Assembly: GCA_003500955.1 (NCBI GenBank)
Contig: DNQP01000197.1
Span: 1-17,783 of the forward strand
DNA length: 17,783 nucleotides
From: Curvibacter sp.
GTDB lineage: Bacteria > Pseudomonadota > Gammaproteobacteria > Burkholderiales > Burkholderiaceae_C
Direction of reading: 5' to 3'
Under the pieces are notes generated by a model that saw nothing but the letters and a program-made list of their open reading frames with translations, made no database searches and was not told the DNA's origin. Made by a program: the position numbers and the translations under genes. Below are positions 1 through 6,778 of this stretch, one piece after another. Positions within the stretch are counted from its first letter, which is position 1. Every line of letters begins with the position of its first letter.

Positions 1-890
1 ATCAGCAGCATGGCGGCTATGAAGGACACGAAGCCGCCCGCCGAAGCACTGGCTTGCCCTGTGGTCTGGCTCAGCGCCAGATAGGTGATGGCGGCGACGG
101 CCATGGCCGCCACCAGGTGGGTGATCGGGGTGAGCGCAGAGGCTGGTACCGCCTCGCGCATCATGGAGCGCCTGAACCTCTCGGTGTCCTGGAAGAAACG
201 CTCACGCTGCTGCTGCTGGCCGCCGAAGATCTTGATCACCTTGTTGGCGTCGGTGGTTTCTTCGATCGTGTGCGACATCGCCCGCAAGGCCTCGAAGCTG
301 GAGCGGCTCGCGGCACGGATGCGGCGGCTGAGCTGCTTGATGATGAAGGCGATGAGCGGACCGATGGTGAGCGTGATGACTGTCAGCTTCCAGTCGAGGT
401 AGAGCAGATAGCACAGCAGCGCAACAACGGTGAGTGATTCGCGTACAGCCGTCACGAGGACATTGGTGGCGGCCTGATTGACGTTGTCCGTGTCATAGAT
501 GAGGCGGGATATCAGCTTGCCGGCAGACTGTTCATGAAAGGTCTGGGTCGGCATGGTGAGGATCTTGTCGAACAGCTGACGGCGCAGGTCCAGAACCAGA
601 CGGATCGAGATCCAGGTCATCAGATAGTTGGTGCAGAATGAGAGCACGCCGCGCAGCAGGAACAGCAGGAGGATGCCCAGCGGTATGGCCCAGACCAAGC
701 GGCTGTCACCGGTCTTGAAGCCGTTGTCCAGCAGATACTTCATGATCGCCGGAAACACAGGCTCCGTCGCCGCGGTGCACACCATGCCTAGCACGGCCAG
801 TGCGAACGGCTTCCAGTAAGGCCGGACATAGCCTAGCAGTCGGAAATAGAGCGCGCGGTTGCTGGCGATGGCAGGGCTGTTCTGTGTCAT
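1..890 (-). CDS. msbA: MsbA, lipid A export permease/ATP-binding protein (N-terminal part, cut by window edge)
   Basis: Reading the minus strand from the ATG at 888-890 gives 296 uninterrupted codons that run off the left edge, starting MTQNSPAIASNRALYF. This is the transmembrane half of an MsbA-type ABC exporter, which flips lipid A-core from the inner to the outer leaflet of the inner membrane. Hydrophobic segments lie near residues 27-50, 65-85, 150-185 and 255-275. The intracellular loop carries the family-typical run FHEQSAGKLISRL (about 118-130) and later FEALRAMSHTIEETTDANKVIKIF-like text (about 199-222). The nucleotide-binding domain is outside the window. The gene is divergent from an LPS glycosyltransferase gene, which fits a role in LPS assembly. 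No good Shine-Dalgarno sequence is visible before the ATG. A generic lipid/drug ABC exporter is the alternative, but the loop matches MsbA. Confidence 0.93.
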   Translation of the reverse strand, partial: MTQNSPAIASNRALYFRLLGYVRPYWKPFALAVLGMVCTAATEPVFPAIMKYLLDNGFKTGDSRLVWAIPLGILLLFLLRGVLSFCTNYLMTWISIRLVLDLRRQLFDKILTMPTQTFHEQSAGKLISRLIYDTDNVNQAATNVLVTAVRESLTVVALLCYLLYLDWKLTVITLTIGPLIAFIIKQLSRRIRAASRSSFEALRAMSHTIEETTDANKVIKIFGGQQQQRERFFQDTERFRRSMMREAVPASALTPITHLVAAMAVAAITYLALSQTTGQASASAGGFVSFIAAMLL

Positions 891-1091
891 GGCGGAGCGC
901 TCATGCGGAACGCATCGGCGGTCATGGGGGCTGGCGCAAATAGGGCCGGCCGCGATGCGACGAGTCTACCCGAATCGAAGGGGCTCCCCTCGCAGACGGG
1001 CAGGTCTGCCAGATGCAGAGGTATGATTCAGCCACGGCGGCTGGACCACGCGCCCCGACCGTCATCGCAGTCTCACGCATCGCTTCAACTT

Positions 1092-1880
1092 TTGTCCCGT
1101 CTTTCCATCATCCTCATCACCAAAAACGAAGCCTCGAACATCGAGGCTTGCTTGCGTTCCGTCGCCTTTGCCGACGAGATCGTGGTGGTCGACTCGGGCA
1201 GCACCGATGGCACAGTCGAGATCGCGCGGCGACTGGGCGCACGTGTGGAGATCACGCCCGACTGGCCCGGCTTCGGCCTGCAGAAGAACCGAGCCCTGGC
1301 ATTGGCCAGCCACCCCTGGGTGCTGTCCATCGATGCCGACGAGCGGGTGACGCCCGCGTTGCAGGCAGAGATCCAGGCCGTGGTTCATGGCGGCGGGGAG
1401 ACTGGTGCCTGGGAGATCCCTCGCCTGACGCAGTTCTGCGGCCAGTGGATCCATCATTGCGGCTGGACCCCAGACCATGTGCTGCGCCTGTTCCGGCGCG
1501 AGGCGGCGCGCTTCAGCGATGACCTGGTGCACGAGCGTGTCCTGGTTCAAGGTGGCGCTGTCGGTCGCCTCAAGACGTCTTTGCTCCATTACAGCTACCC
1601 CACGCCCAGCCACTACTGGCGCAAGCTCGAGCAGTACAGCCAGGCCTGGGCGCAGCAGCGCCACCAGGCCGGCCAGCGGACCAGCATGAGCCGTGCCGTG
1701 GCGGCTGGGGTCGTCGCCTTCATCCGCGGTTACCTGTTTCGCCTGGGGATATTGGACGGGGCCATGGGCTTCGCTGTGTGTACCATGCAGGCCCAGGCCG
1801 CTTTCGGCAAATATTTCGCTCTGTACTGTCTGAACCGGAAAAATGATCCATCGTCTGACACCTTTCCGCCGTCTGCTTGA
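1092..1880 (+). CDS. Family 2 glycosyltransferase, WaaE/KdtX-like LPS core transferase
   Basis: Inverting-type GT2 transferase predicted to add a sugar to the LPS inner core on the cytoplasmic face of the inner membrane. From the TTG at 1092 the product is 262 residues. VVVDSGSTD (31-39) is the nucleotide-binding strand, DADE (81-84) is the metal-binding DxD motif, and there is a conserved FGLQKNRAL segment. The C-terminal IRGYLFRLG...DGAMGF region is typical of WaaE-like enzymes. The frame stays open back to an ATG at 903, preceded by GGAG, and to another ATG at 1023. The 903-1091 stretch, however, uses rare AGG, AGA and CTA codons unlike the rest and has no GT2 content. The TTG start gives the usual family length, but no clear ribosome-binding site precedes it, so the exact start is uncertain. 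The 3' end overlaps tolB by 38 bases. The acceptor sugar cannot be told from sequence. Confidence 0.85.
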   Translation: MSRLSIILITKNEASNIEACLRSVAFADEIVVVDSGSTDGTVEIARRLGARVEITPDWPGFGLQKNRALALASHPWVLSIDADERVTPALQAEIQAVVHGGGETGAWEIPRLTQFCGQWIHHCGWTPDHVLRLFRREAARFSDDLVHERVLVQGGAVGRLKTSLLHYSYPTPSHYWRKLEQYSQAWAQQRHQAGQRTSMSRAVAAGVVAFIRGYLFRLGILDGAMGFAVCTMQAQAAFGKYFALYCLNRKNDPSSDTFPPSA

Positions 1881-3156
1881 GACCTTTGGCCTTCTGCTGG
1901 CTCTCGCCCTGGGGCTGGCCCAGCCGGCTTGGGCCCAGTTCCGGGTGGAGGTCTCGGGTGTCGGGCTGACCCAGCTGCCCATCGCCTTTGCGCCCTTCCG
2001 GGGGCAGGACGCCGCGCCGCAGAAGATCAGCACCATTGTCCAGGCCGATCTGGAGCGCAGTGGCCAGTTCCGCAGCGTGTCGGCCCGCAGCGCGCAGCTC
2101 GATGAGAACGCCCGCCCGGACCTGGTGCCTTGGCGGCAGGCCGGTGCCGATTCGCTGCTCACAGGCAGCATCACCCGGCTGGCCGATGGTCGCTACGACG
2201 TGCGCTTCCGCCTCTGGGATGTGGTCGCGGGGCGTGATCTGGGGGGGCAGAGCTACGCGATTGCGGCGGCCGACTTGCGGCTGGCCGCGCACCGCATCGC
2301 CGACTTCGTCTACGAGAAGCTGACCGGCGACAAGGGCATCTTCTCCACCCGCATCGCCTACGTGACCAAGGCCGATCAGCGCTACAGCCTGTGGGTGGCC
2401 GATGCCGACGGTGAGGGCGCCCAGCCCGCCCTGAGCAGCCCCGAGCCCATCATTTCGCCCAGCTGGTCGCCCGATGGCCGGCAGCTGGCCTACGTGTCCT
2501 TCGAGTCGCGCAAGCCCGTGGTCTACATCCACGACGTGGCCAGCGGCAAACGCCGCCTCGTGGCCAACTTCCGCGGCTCCAACAGCGCGCCGGCCTGGTC
2601 GCCCGACGGTCGCAGCCTGGCCGTGACGCTGAGCCGCGATGGCGGGTCCCAGCTCTACACGCTGGATGTGAACACCCCCGGCGCCGAGCCGCGTCGCCTG
2701 ACCCAGTCGTCCAGCATCGATACCGAGCCCACCTATTCGTACGACGGCAAGCACCTTTACTTCGTCAGTGACCGTGGGGGCAGCCCGCAGATCTACCGCA
2801 TGCCGTCCGCGGGTGGCAACCCCGAGCGCGTGACGTTTACCGGCACTTACAACATTTCCCCGGCGCTGAGCGCCGACGGACGCTGGCTGGCTTATATTTC
2901 GCGGGTCAGCGGCGTCTTCAAGCTGCACGTGATGGAGCTCGCGACCGGCGCCGTCACCGCGCTGACCGAGACCACCGCCGATGAGAATCCCAGCTTTGCC
3001 CCCAACAGCCGTCTGCTGCTGTACGCGACCAAGCAACAGGAGCGCGAGGCCCTCATGACCACCACGCTGGACGGCAAGATCAAGGCCCGCCTGGCCGGGC
3101 AGGGCGGCGATATCCGCGAGCCCGACTGGGGCCCGTTCCAGAAGATTTCCAACTGA
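1843..3156 (+). CDS. tolB: TolB, periplasmic beta-propeller of the Tol-Pal system
   Basis: Periplasmic component of Tol-Pal, which binds Pal and TolA and supports outer-membrane constriction during division. The product is 437 residues, the normal family length. A signal peptide spans residues 1-31, with hydrophobic core LLLALALGLA and a cleavage site after AWA. An N-terminal alpha/beta domain (about 33-160) includes LLTGSI and RLWDV. The C-terminal six-bladed propeller shows PD40-type repeats: SWSPDGRQLAY (207-217), AWSPDGRSLAV (251-261), YSYDGKHLYF (298-307), ALSADGRWLAY (341-351) and SFAPNSRLLLY (384-394). The start lies inside the end of the glycosyltransferase gene, suggesting co-transcription and perhaps translational coupling. 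pal follows 35 bases downstream. tolQ, tolR and tolA, usually immediately upstream in Proteobacteria, are absent from this window. Confidence 0.97.
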   Translation: MIHRLTPFRRLLETFGLLLALALGLAQPAWAQFRVEVSGVGLTQLPIAFAPFRGQDAAPQKISTIVQADLERSGQFRSVSARSAQLDENARPDLVPWRQAGADSLLTGSITRLADGRYDVRFRLWDVVAGRDLGGQSYAIAAADLRLAAHRIADFVYEKLTGDKGIFSTRIAYVTKADQRYSLWVADADGEGAQPALSSPEPIISPSWSPDGRQLAYVSFESRKPVVYIHDVASGKRRLVANFRGSNSAPAWSPDGRSLAVTLSRDGGSQLYTLDVNTPGAEPRRLTQSSSIDTEPTYSYDGKHLYFVSDRGGSPQIYRMPSAGGNPERVTFTGTYNISPALSADGRWLAYISRVSGVFKLHVMELATGAVTALTETTADENPSFAPNSRLLLYATKQQEREALMTTTLDGKIKARLAGQGGDIREPDWGPFQKISN

Positions 3157-3191
3157 TTCCTTTCACACCCTCTCTTCCTCAGGAGTAAGAC

Positions 3192-3719
3192 ATGTCGATC
3201 AAGAAACTCGCGCTGCTGGGCGCCATCACCCTGGTGATGGCCGGCTGCTCTTCCGTCAACCTGGACAATGCACCGGTGGATGACCGCTCCACGGGCGGCG
3301 GCGCCGGCAGCGGGGGCGCCAGCAGCACGGTGGCCCAGACCACGGTCGCGCCGGTGGACGACGGCAAGGCCGCCCAGGCGGCGATCGCCAACGTGTCGCG
3401 CCTGGTCTATTTCGACTATGACAGCTACGTGATCAAGCCCGAGTTCCAGGCCCTGATCGACGCCCATGCCCGCCACATCCGCGCCGACCGCAGCCGCAAG
3501 GTCGTGATTGAAGGCCATACCGACGAGCGCGGTGGTCGTGAATACAACCTGGCCCTGGGCCAGCGCCGTGCCGAGGCCGTGCGCCGCGCGCTGGGCCTGC
3601 TGGGTGTGGCTGACAGCCAGGTCGAGGCCGTGAGCTTCGGCAAGGAAAAGCCGGCCGTGCCGGGCAGCGACGAGTCCGCATGGTCCAAGAACCGCCGCGC
3701 TGAGATCAGCTACCGCTGA
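3192..3719 (+). CDS. pal: Pal, peptidoglycan-associated outer-membrane lipoprotein
   Basis: Outer-membrane lipoprotein that anchors the membrane to peptidoglycan and partners TolB. The 175-residue product has a lipoprotein signal ending VMAGC, with the lipidated cysteine at residue 19. A Gly/Ser-rich flexible linker (about 34-46) follows, then an OmpA-like domain (about 68-175). The domain begins LVYFDYDSYVI and contains the peptidoglycan-binding signature EGHTDERG (107-114) with downstream NLALGQRRA. A strong AGGAG at 3181-3185 is spaced six bases from the ATG and fixes the start. The stop codon overlaps the cpoB start by one base (TGATG), so the two are probably translationally coupled. Confidence 0.97.
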   Translation: MSIKKLALLGAITLVMAGCSSVNLDNAPVDDRSTGGGAGSGGASSTVAQTTVAPVDDGKAAQAAIANVSRLVYFDYDSYVIKPEFQALIDAHARHIRADRSRKVVIEGHTDERGGREYNLALGQRRAEAVRRALGLLGVADSQVEAVSFGKEKPAVPGSDESAWSKNRRAEISYR

Positions 3720-4510
3720 TGATGCGCTGCATCGCGATGAGCAGCTACCTGCGCCTGGCGGCGCTGCTGCTGTGTGCCCTGGGCAGCACAGCAGCGCATG
3801 CCCTGTTCAGTGATGACGAGGCCCGCCGTGCCATCCTCGATCTGCGCCAGCGCGTGGAGAGCATGCGGCAGGAGTCGGAGCAACGCTCCTCCGTCCAGGT
3901 CACCCGCCTGGCGGAGGAGAACACGCAGCTGCGTCGCAGCCTGCTGGAGTTGCAGACCCAGATCGAGACCCTGCGCACCGAGCTGGCCCGGCAGGTGGGC
4001 CAGAACGAGCAGCTGGCCCGCGCTGTGGCCGAACTGCAGCGCCAGCAGACCGACGTGATCGCCGGTCTGGACGAACGACTGCGCAAGTTCGAGCCCTCCA
4101 AGGTCATCGTCGACGGTCGCGAGTTCATGGCCGAGCCGGCCGAGCGGCGCGACTTCGACGCGGCCCTGGGCGTGTTCCGCAAGGGCGACTTCGCCCAGGC
4201 GCAGAACGTCTTTTCCGAGTTCATCAAGCGCTACCCGTCCAGCGGTTACGTGCCCTCGTCCTATTTCTGGCTGGGCAATGCGCAGTACGCCACACGCGAC
4301 TACAAGGAAGCCATCCAGAACTTCCGCAACCTGCTGACACAGGCGCCCGATCACCTGCGCGCGCCCGAGGCCGTGCTGTCGATTGCCAACTGCCAGGTCG
4401 AGCTCAAGGACACCAAGGCCGCGCGCAAGACCCTCGAAGACCTGATCAAGGCCTATCCCCAGTCCGAAGCCGCCGCCGCCGCCCGGCAACGCCTGCCGCG
4501 CCTGAAGTAG
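3719..4510 (+). CDS. cpoB: CpoB (YbgF), periplasmic Tol-Pal-associated TPR protein
   Basis: Periplasmic coordinator of peptidoglycan synthesis and outer-membrane constriction that interacts with TolA and PBP1B in E. coli. The 263-residue product has a signal peptide (1-28, ending AHA) and an N-terminal coiled coil rich in Glu/Gln/Arg (about 33-122, including LEL/IETLRTEL heptads) used for trimerisation. Three TPR-like repeats occupy about residues 145-260: FDAALGVFRKGDF, SSYFWLGNAQYATRDYKEAI and EAVLSIANCQVELKD, with the pattern typical of YbgF. The ATG at 3719 overlaps the pal stop. An in-frame ATG at 3722 and another at 3737 are alternatives that leave the signal core intact. A GGGCCC-TGC-GGGCCC hairpin at 4510-4524 follows but lacks a T tract. 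Confidence 0.95.
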   Translation: MMRCIAMSSYLRLAALLLCALGSTAAHALFSDDEARRAILDLRQRVESMRQESEQRSSVQVTRLAEENTQLRRSLLELQTQIETLRTELARQVGQNEQLARAVAELQRQQTDVIAGLDERLRKFEPSKVIVDGREFMAEPAERRDFDAALGVFRKGDFAQAQNVFSEFIKRYPSSGYVPSSYFWLGNAQYATRDYKEAIQNFRNLLTQAPDHLRAPEAVLSIANCQVELKDTKAARKTLEDLIKAYPQSEAAAAARQRLPRLK

Positions 4511-4524
4511 GGCCCTGCGGGCCC
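4510..4524 (+). other. Short GC hairpin between cpoB and the YeeE/YedE gene
   Basis: GGGCCC (4510-4515) and GGGCCC (4519-4524) form a 6-bp stem with a TGC loop starting in the last base of the cpoB stop codon. No T run follows, so this is not a convincing intrinsic terminator. It may mark a weak attenuation point. Downstream, TAGAAT at 4538-4543 resembles a -10 box, but no matching -35 hexamer is visible. Confidence 0.3.
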
Positions 4525-4549
4525 GTGCCCCCGGCCTTAGAATCCGGGG

Positions 4550-5665
4550 ATGCAAACCACCGACCTCTCCGCACTCAACACCCTGGTGTTGGGTGCCTCC
4601 TTTGCGCTCTCCCTGCTATTCGGCGCCGTCGTGCAGCGCACGCATTTCTGCACCATGGGCGCGGTCAGCGATATCGTCAACATGGGGGACTGGACGCGCA
4701 TGCGCCAGTGGGGCCTGGCCATCGGCGTGGCCATGGCTGGTTTTGCGCTGCTGGCCTACACCGGCTTGATCGACCCGGCCAAGACCCTGCATGGCGGCAA
4801 CCGCTGGCTTTGGCTGTCGGCGGCCGTCGGTGGCCTGCTCTTCGGTTTCGGCATGGTGCTGTCCTCGGGCTGTGGCAGCAAGACGCTGGTGCGGGTGGGC
4901 AGTGGCAGCCTCAAATCCCTCGTCGTTCTGCTCGTCATGGGCTGGGCGGGTTTCGCCACCATGAAGGGCATCACCGCTGTGCTTCGCGTGGATACGGTGG
5001 ATCGCGTGGCCGTCGAGTTCGCAGGCACGGCCAGCCTGCCCCAGGTGCTGGCCGCTCCCCTGGGCCTTGCGCCTGCCACGATGCTGCTGGTGCTGGGGCT
5101 GCTGATCGGCGCTGTGCTGATCGTCTGGGCCTTGCGCGGCGAACAGTTCCTGCGCGCCGACAACCTGCTGGCCGGTTTCGGCGTCGGTGGCATCATCGTT
5201 GCCATGTGGTGGGTCAGCGGCCATCTGGGTCACCTGGCGGAGCATCCGGAGACCCTGGAAGAGGTCTATCTGGCCACCAACTCCGGCCGGGCTGAGGCGC
5301 TGAGCTTCGTGGCACCGGTCTCCTACACCCTGGACTGGCTCATGTTCTACAGCGACAAGAGCAAGGTGCTGACGCTGGGCATCGTCTCGGTATTTGGCGT
5401 CATCACGGGTTCGGCGCTGATGGCGCTGTGGGGCCGCACCTTTCGCTGGGAAGGCTTTGGCAGCACGGAAGACGTGGCCAACCATCTCGTAGGGGCGGTG
5501 CTCATGGGCGTGGGAGGCGTGACTGCCATGGGCTGCACCATCGGCCAGGGCCTGACCGGCCTGTCCACTCTCGGTCTCAACAGCGTCGTGGCATTTGCCG
5601 CCATCGTGGCGGGCGCCGTGCTGGGCTTCAAGTACCAGATGTGGCGCCTCGAGCGCATGGGTTGA
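4550..5665 (+). CDS. YeeE/YedE family membrane transporter (probable thiosulfate/sulfur-compound uptake)
   Basis: Integral inner-membrane protein of 371 residues with about nine to ten hydrophobic segments, e.g. near 10-28, 55-72, 88-106, 120-138, 175-195, 208-224, 275-293 and 313-360. Three cysteine motifs mark the YeeE/YedE (DUF395/TsuA-like) fold: THFCTMG (C34), SSGCGSKT (C108) and TAMGCTIGQG (C329). In the thiosulfate transporter TsuA, cysteines in equivalent GC motifs relay the sulfur substrate through the membrane, so thiosulfate uptake is the best guess. Selenium-related or other sulfur substrates are possible for this family. The ATG at 4550 follows a GGGG stretch. Only four bases separate its stop from the tcdA start, so the two genes are almost certainly co-transcribed. 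That is suggestive because TcdA activity is linked to a cysteine desulfurase system in E. coli. Confidence 0.9.
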   Translation: MQTTDLSALNTLVLGASFALSLLFGAVVQRTHFCTMGAVSDIVNMGDWTRMRQWGLAIGVAMAGFALLAYTGLIDPAKTLHGGNRWLWLSAAVGGLLFGFGMVLSSGCGSKTLVRVGSGSLKSLVVLLVMGWAGFATMKGITAVLRVDTVDRVAVEFAGTASLPQVLAAPLGLAPATMLLVLGLLIGAVLIVWALRGEQFLRADNLLAGFGVGGIIVAMWWVSGHLGHLAEHPETLEEVYLATNSGRAEALSFVAPVSYTLDWLMFYSDKSKVLTLGIVSVFGVITGSALMALWGRTFRWEGFGSTEDVANHLVGAVLMGVGGVTAMGCTIGQGLTGLSTLGLNSVVAFAAIVAGAVLGFKYQMWRLERMG

Positions 5666-5669
5666 GGCC

Positions 5670-6458
5670 ATGACGGCAGCGGCAGACAGCGCCGAACGCC
5701 GTTTCGGCGGTCTGGCCCGCCTCTACGGTGTCGCCGGCGCACAGCGCATCCGCGCGGCGCACGTGGCCGTGGTCGGTGTGGGCGGGGTCGGCTCCTGGGC
5801 CGTGGAGGCGCTGGCGCGCAGTGGTGTGGCCCGCCTGACGCTGTTCGATCTCGATCACGTGTCCGAGTCCAATATCAACCGCCAGATCCAGGCGACCGAG
5901 ACCACTCTCGGGCAGGCCAAGGTACTGGCCTTGCGCGACCGCATCGGTCTGATCCATCCGGGCTGCGAGGTGCAATGCATCGAGGAGTTCGTCGAACCCG
6001 GCAACTGGCCCGCTTTGCTGCCGCCCGGGGTCGATGCCGTCATCGACGCCTGCGACCAGGTGCAGGCCAAGACCGCGATGGCAGCCTGGGCGCGAGATCG
6101 CGGTGCCCTGTTCATCACCGTGGGTGCCGCTGGCGGCAAACGCCTCGCGCATGAAGTCAACATCGAGGACCTGGCCAAGGTCACGCACGATCCCTTGCTG
6201 GCCCAGCTGCGCTACCGTCTGCGCAAGCACCATGGCGCCCCGAGGGAAGGGCGCAAGATCGGTGTGGCCTGTGTCTACAGCCGCGAGGCGGTGCAGGGGC
6301 CAGACGCCTCCTGTGCTGTCGAAGGCGATGGCAGCCTCAACTGCAGCGGCTACGGCTCCCTGGTCTCGGTGACAGGGGCCTTTGGTCTGTGCGCCGCGGG
6401 CTGGGTGCTGAATGCACTCGCAACGCGGCTTGAAACTGACGCAAAAAACACGCTATAA
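5670..6458 (+). CDS. tcdA: TcdA (CsdL), tRNA threonylcarbamoyladenosine dehydratase
   Basis: E1-like, ATP-dependent enzyme that cyclises N6-threonylcarbamoyladenosine (t6A) at position 37 of ANN-decoding tRNAs to ct6A. The 262-residue product begins MTAAADSAERRFGG. The start at 5670 is chosen because it has GAGGCC before it and gives the normal family beginning (RRFGGLARLYG); the frame is open further upstream to 5595 inside the transporter gene. Key parts are the nucleotide-binding GVGGVGS (36-42), FDLDHVSESNINRQ (59-72, typical of ThiF/MoeB/E1 adenylation domains) and DACDQVQAK (127-135). Later regions include VGAAGG (151-156) and SGYGSLVSVTGAFG (226-239). The final codons are CTA TAA, and this TATAA is also the core of the -10 box for the tRNA genes that follow. 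Its neighbours, tRNA-Lys and tRNA-Asn, are members of its substrate class. Confidence 0.95.
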   Translation: MTAAADSAERRFGGLARLYGVAGAQRIRAAHVAVVGVGGVGSWAVEALARSGVARLTLFDLDHVSESNINRQIQATETTLGQAKVLALRDRIGLIHPGCEVQCIEEFVEPGNWPALLPPGVDAVIDACDQVQAKTAMAAWARDRGALFITVGAAGGKRLAHEVNIEDLAKVTHDPLLAQLRYRLRKHHGAPREGRKIGVACVYSREAVQGPDASCAVEGDGSLNCSGYGSLVSVTGAFGLCAAGWVLNALATRLETDAKNTL

Positions 6459-6459
6459 T
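6430..6459 (+). promoter_or_regulatory. Sigma70-type promoter of the tRNA-Lys/tRNA-Asn unit, inside the 3' end of tcdA
   Basis: TTGAAA (6430-6435) and TATAAT (6454-6459) are separated by 18 bases, a near-consensus sigma70 promoter. The -10 box contains the tcdA stop codon (TAA, 6456-6458). Initiation is expected near 6466, giving a leader of about 33 bases before tRNA-Lys. No terminator lies between tcdA and the tRNAs, so read-through from tcdA is also possible. Confidence 0.8.
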
Positions 6460-6483
6460 TTAAGGCTTGTCGGGGCACGCAAT

Positions 6484-6506
6484 AGCGTCCCGCTGAGTGG
6501 GACGTT
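6484..6506 (+). other. Leader hairpin that pairs with the 5' acceptor strand of tRNA-Lys(UUU)
   Basis: CGTCCC at 6486-6491 in the leader is exactly complementary to GGGACG at 6499-6504, which is the 5' strand of the tRNA-Lys acceptor stem. G6485-T6505 and A6484-T6506 extend the pairing to eight positions. The loop is GCTGAGT. Within the tRNA this strand pairs with 3' ACGTCCT, leaving a G-U at the first pair. The leader can therefore compete locally with the mature acceptor stem. Functional relevance for processing is inference. Confidence 0.45.
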
Positions 6507-6574
6507 AGCTCAGTTGGTAGAGCAGCGGACTTTTAATCCGTTGGTCGCAGGTTCGAATCCTGCACGTCCTACCA
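6499..6574 (+). tRNA. tRNA-Lys (anticodon UUU)
   Basis: A 76-base cloverleaf with encoded CCA at 6572-6574. The acceptor strands are GGGACGT (6499-6505) and ACGTCCT (6564-6570), with one G-U pair at position 1-72. The D arm is GCTC...GAGC and the T arm carries GTTCGAATC. The anticodon loop is C-T-TTT-A-A, with anticodon 6532-6534. U36 and A37 are the determinants of t6A/ct6A modification. It is followed 24 bases later by tRNA-Asn. Confidence 0.98.
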
Positions 6575-6598
6575 AGTACAATTTGACTTACCGAATAT

Positions 6599-6674
6599 TC
6601 CTCGATAGCTCAGTCGGTAGAGCGCCGGACTGTTAATCCGTAGGTCCCTGGTTCGAGCCCAGGTCGAGGAGCCA
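6599..6674 (+). tRNA. tRNA-Asn (anticodon GUU)
   Basis: A 76-base cloverleaf with encoded CCA at 6672-6674. The acceptor strands are TCCTCGA (6599-6605) and TCGAGGA (6664-6670), with discriminator G. The anticodon loop is C-T-GTT-A-A, with anticodon 6632-6634. It closely resembles bacterial tRNA-Asn sequences. It is co-transcribed with tRNA-Lys(UUU) and ends two bases before the terminator. It carries the U36-A37 signature of a t6A tRNA. Confidence 0.98.
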
Positions 6675-6676
6675 AT

Positions 6677-6713
6677 AAAAAGGCCTTGCAGAGATGCAAG
6701 GCCTTTTTTCTTG
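6677..6713 (+). terminator. Rho-independent terminator of the tRNA-Lys/tRNA-Asn unit
   Basis: AGGCCTTGCA (6681-6690) and TGCAAGGCCT (6695-6704) form a perfect 10-bp stem with a GAGA loop. The stem is preceded by AAAA and followed by TTTTTT. The A/T flanks would allow it to work in both directions, but position and spacing favour the plus-strand tRNAs. Confidence 0.93.
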
Positions 6714-6737
6714 TCTGTACGCCATGAGGCAGGCCAA

Positions 6738-6773
6738 AGAAAAAGGGGTCTGATCTTGCGATCAGACCCCTTT
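6738..6773 (-). terminator. Rho-independent terminator of the minus-strand tRNA-Lys(CUU)
   Basis: AAAGGGGTCTGATC (6742-6755) and GATCAGACCCCTTT (6760-6773) form a perfect 14-bp stem with a 4-base loop. Read on the minus strand, the stem is followed by TTTCTTT, which gives the U tract needed for termination just downstream of tRNA-Lys(CUU). The GGGGTCTGATC palindrome could also belong to a family of dispersed repeats. Confidence 0.85.
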
Positions 6774-6778
6774 CGATC

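Noticed and set aside
887..904. Five-codon mini-ORF (M-S-A-P-P-stop) whose stop overlaps the msbA start
   Set aside because: The ATGA overlap is striking but there is no ribosome-binding site. An ORF this short is expected by chance, so I would not call a leader peptide.
903..1091. 63-residue N-terminal extension of the glycosyltransferase
   Set aside because: A GGAG precedes the ATG at 903, but the stretch uses rare AGG/AGA/CTA codons and has no GT2 similarity. It probably holds the divergent promoter region instead. A TATGAT at 1022-1027 is a possible -10.
1062..3036. Overlapping minus-strand frames of 370 and 438 residues opposite the glycosyltransferase and tolB
   Set aside because: They are antisense shadows in a high-GC region. 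The plus-strand frames carry signal peptide, GT2 and beta-propeller motifs, whereas these have none.
4525..5295. 256-residue plus-strand frame overlapping the YeeE/YedE gene
   Set aside because: It is an Arg/Gly/His-rich out-of-frame shadow without motifs. The real frame has membrane segments and the three cysteine motifs.
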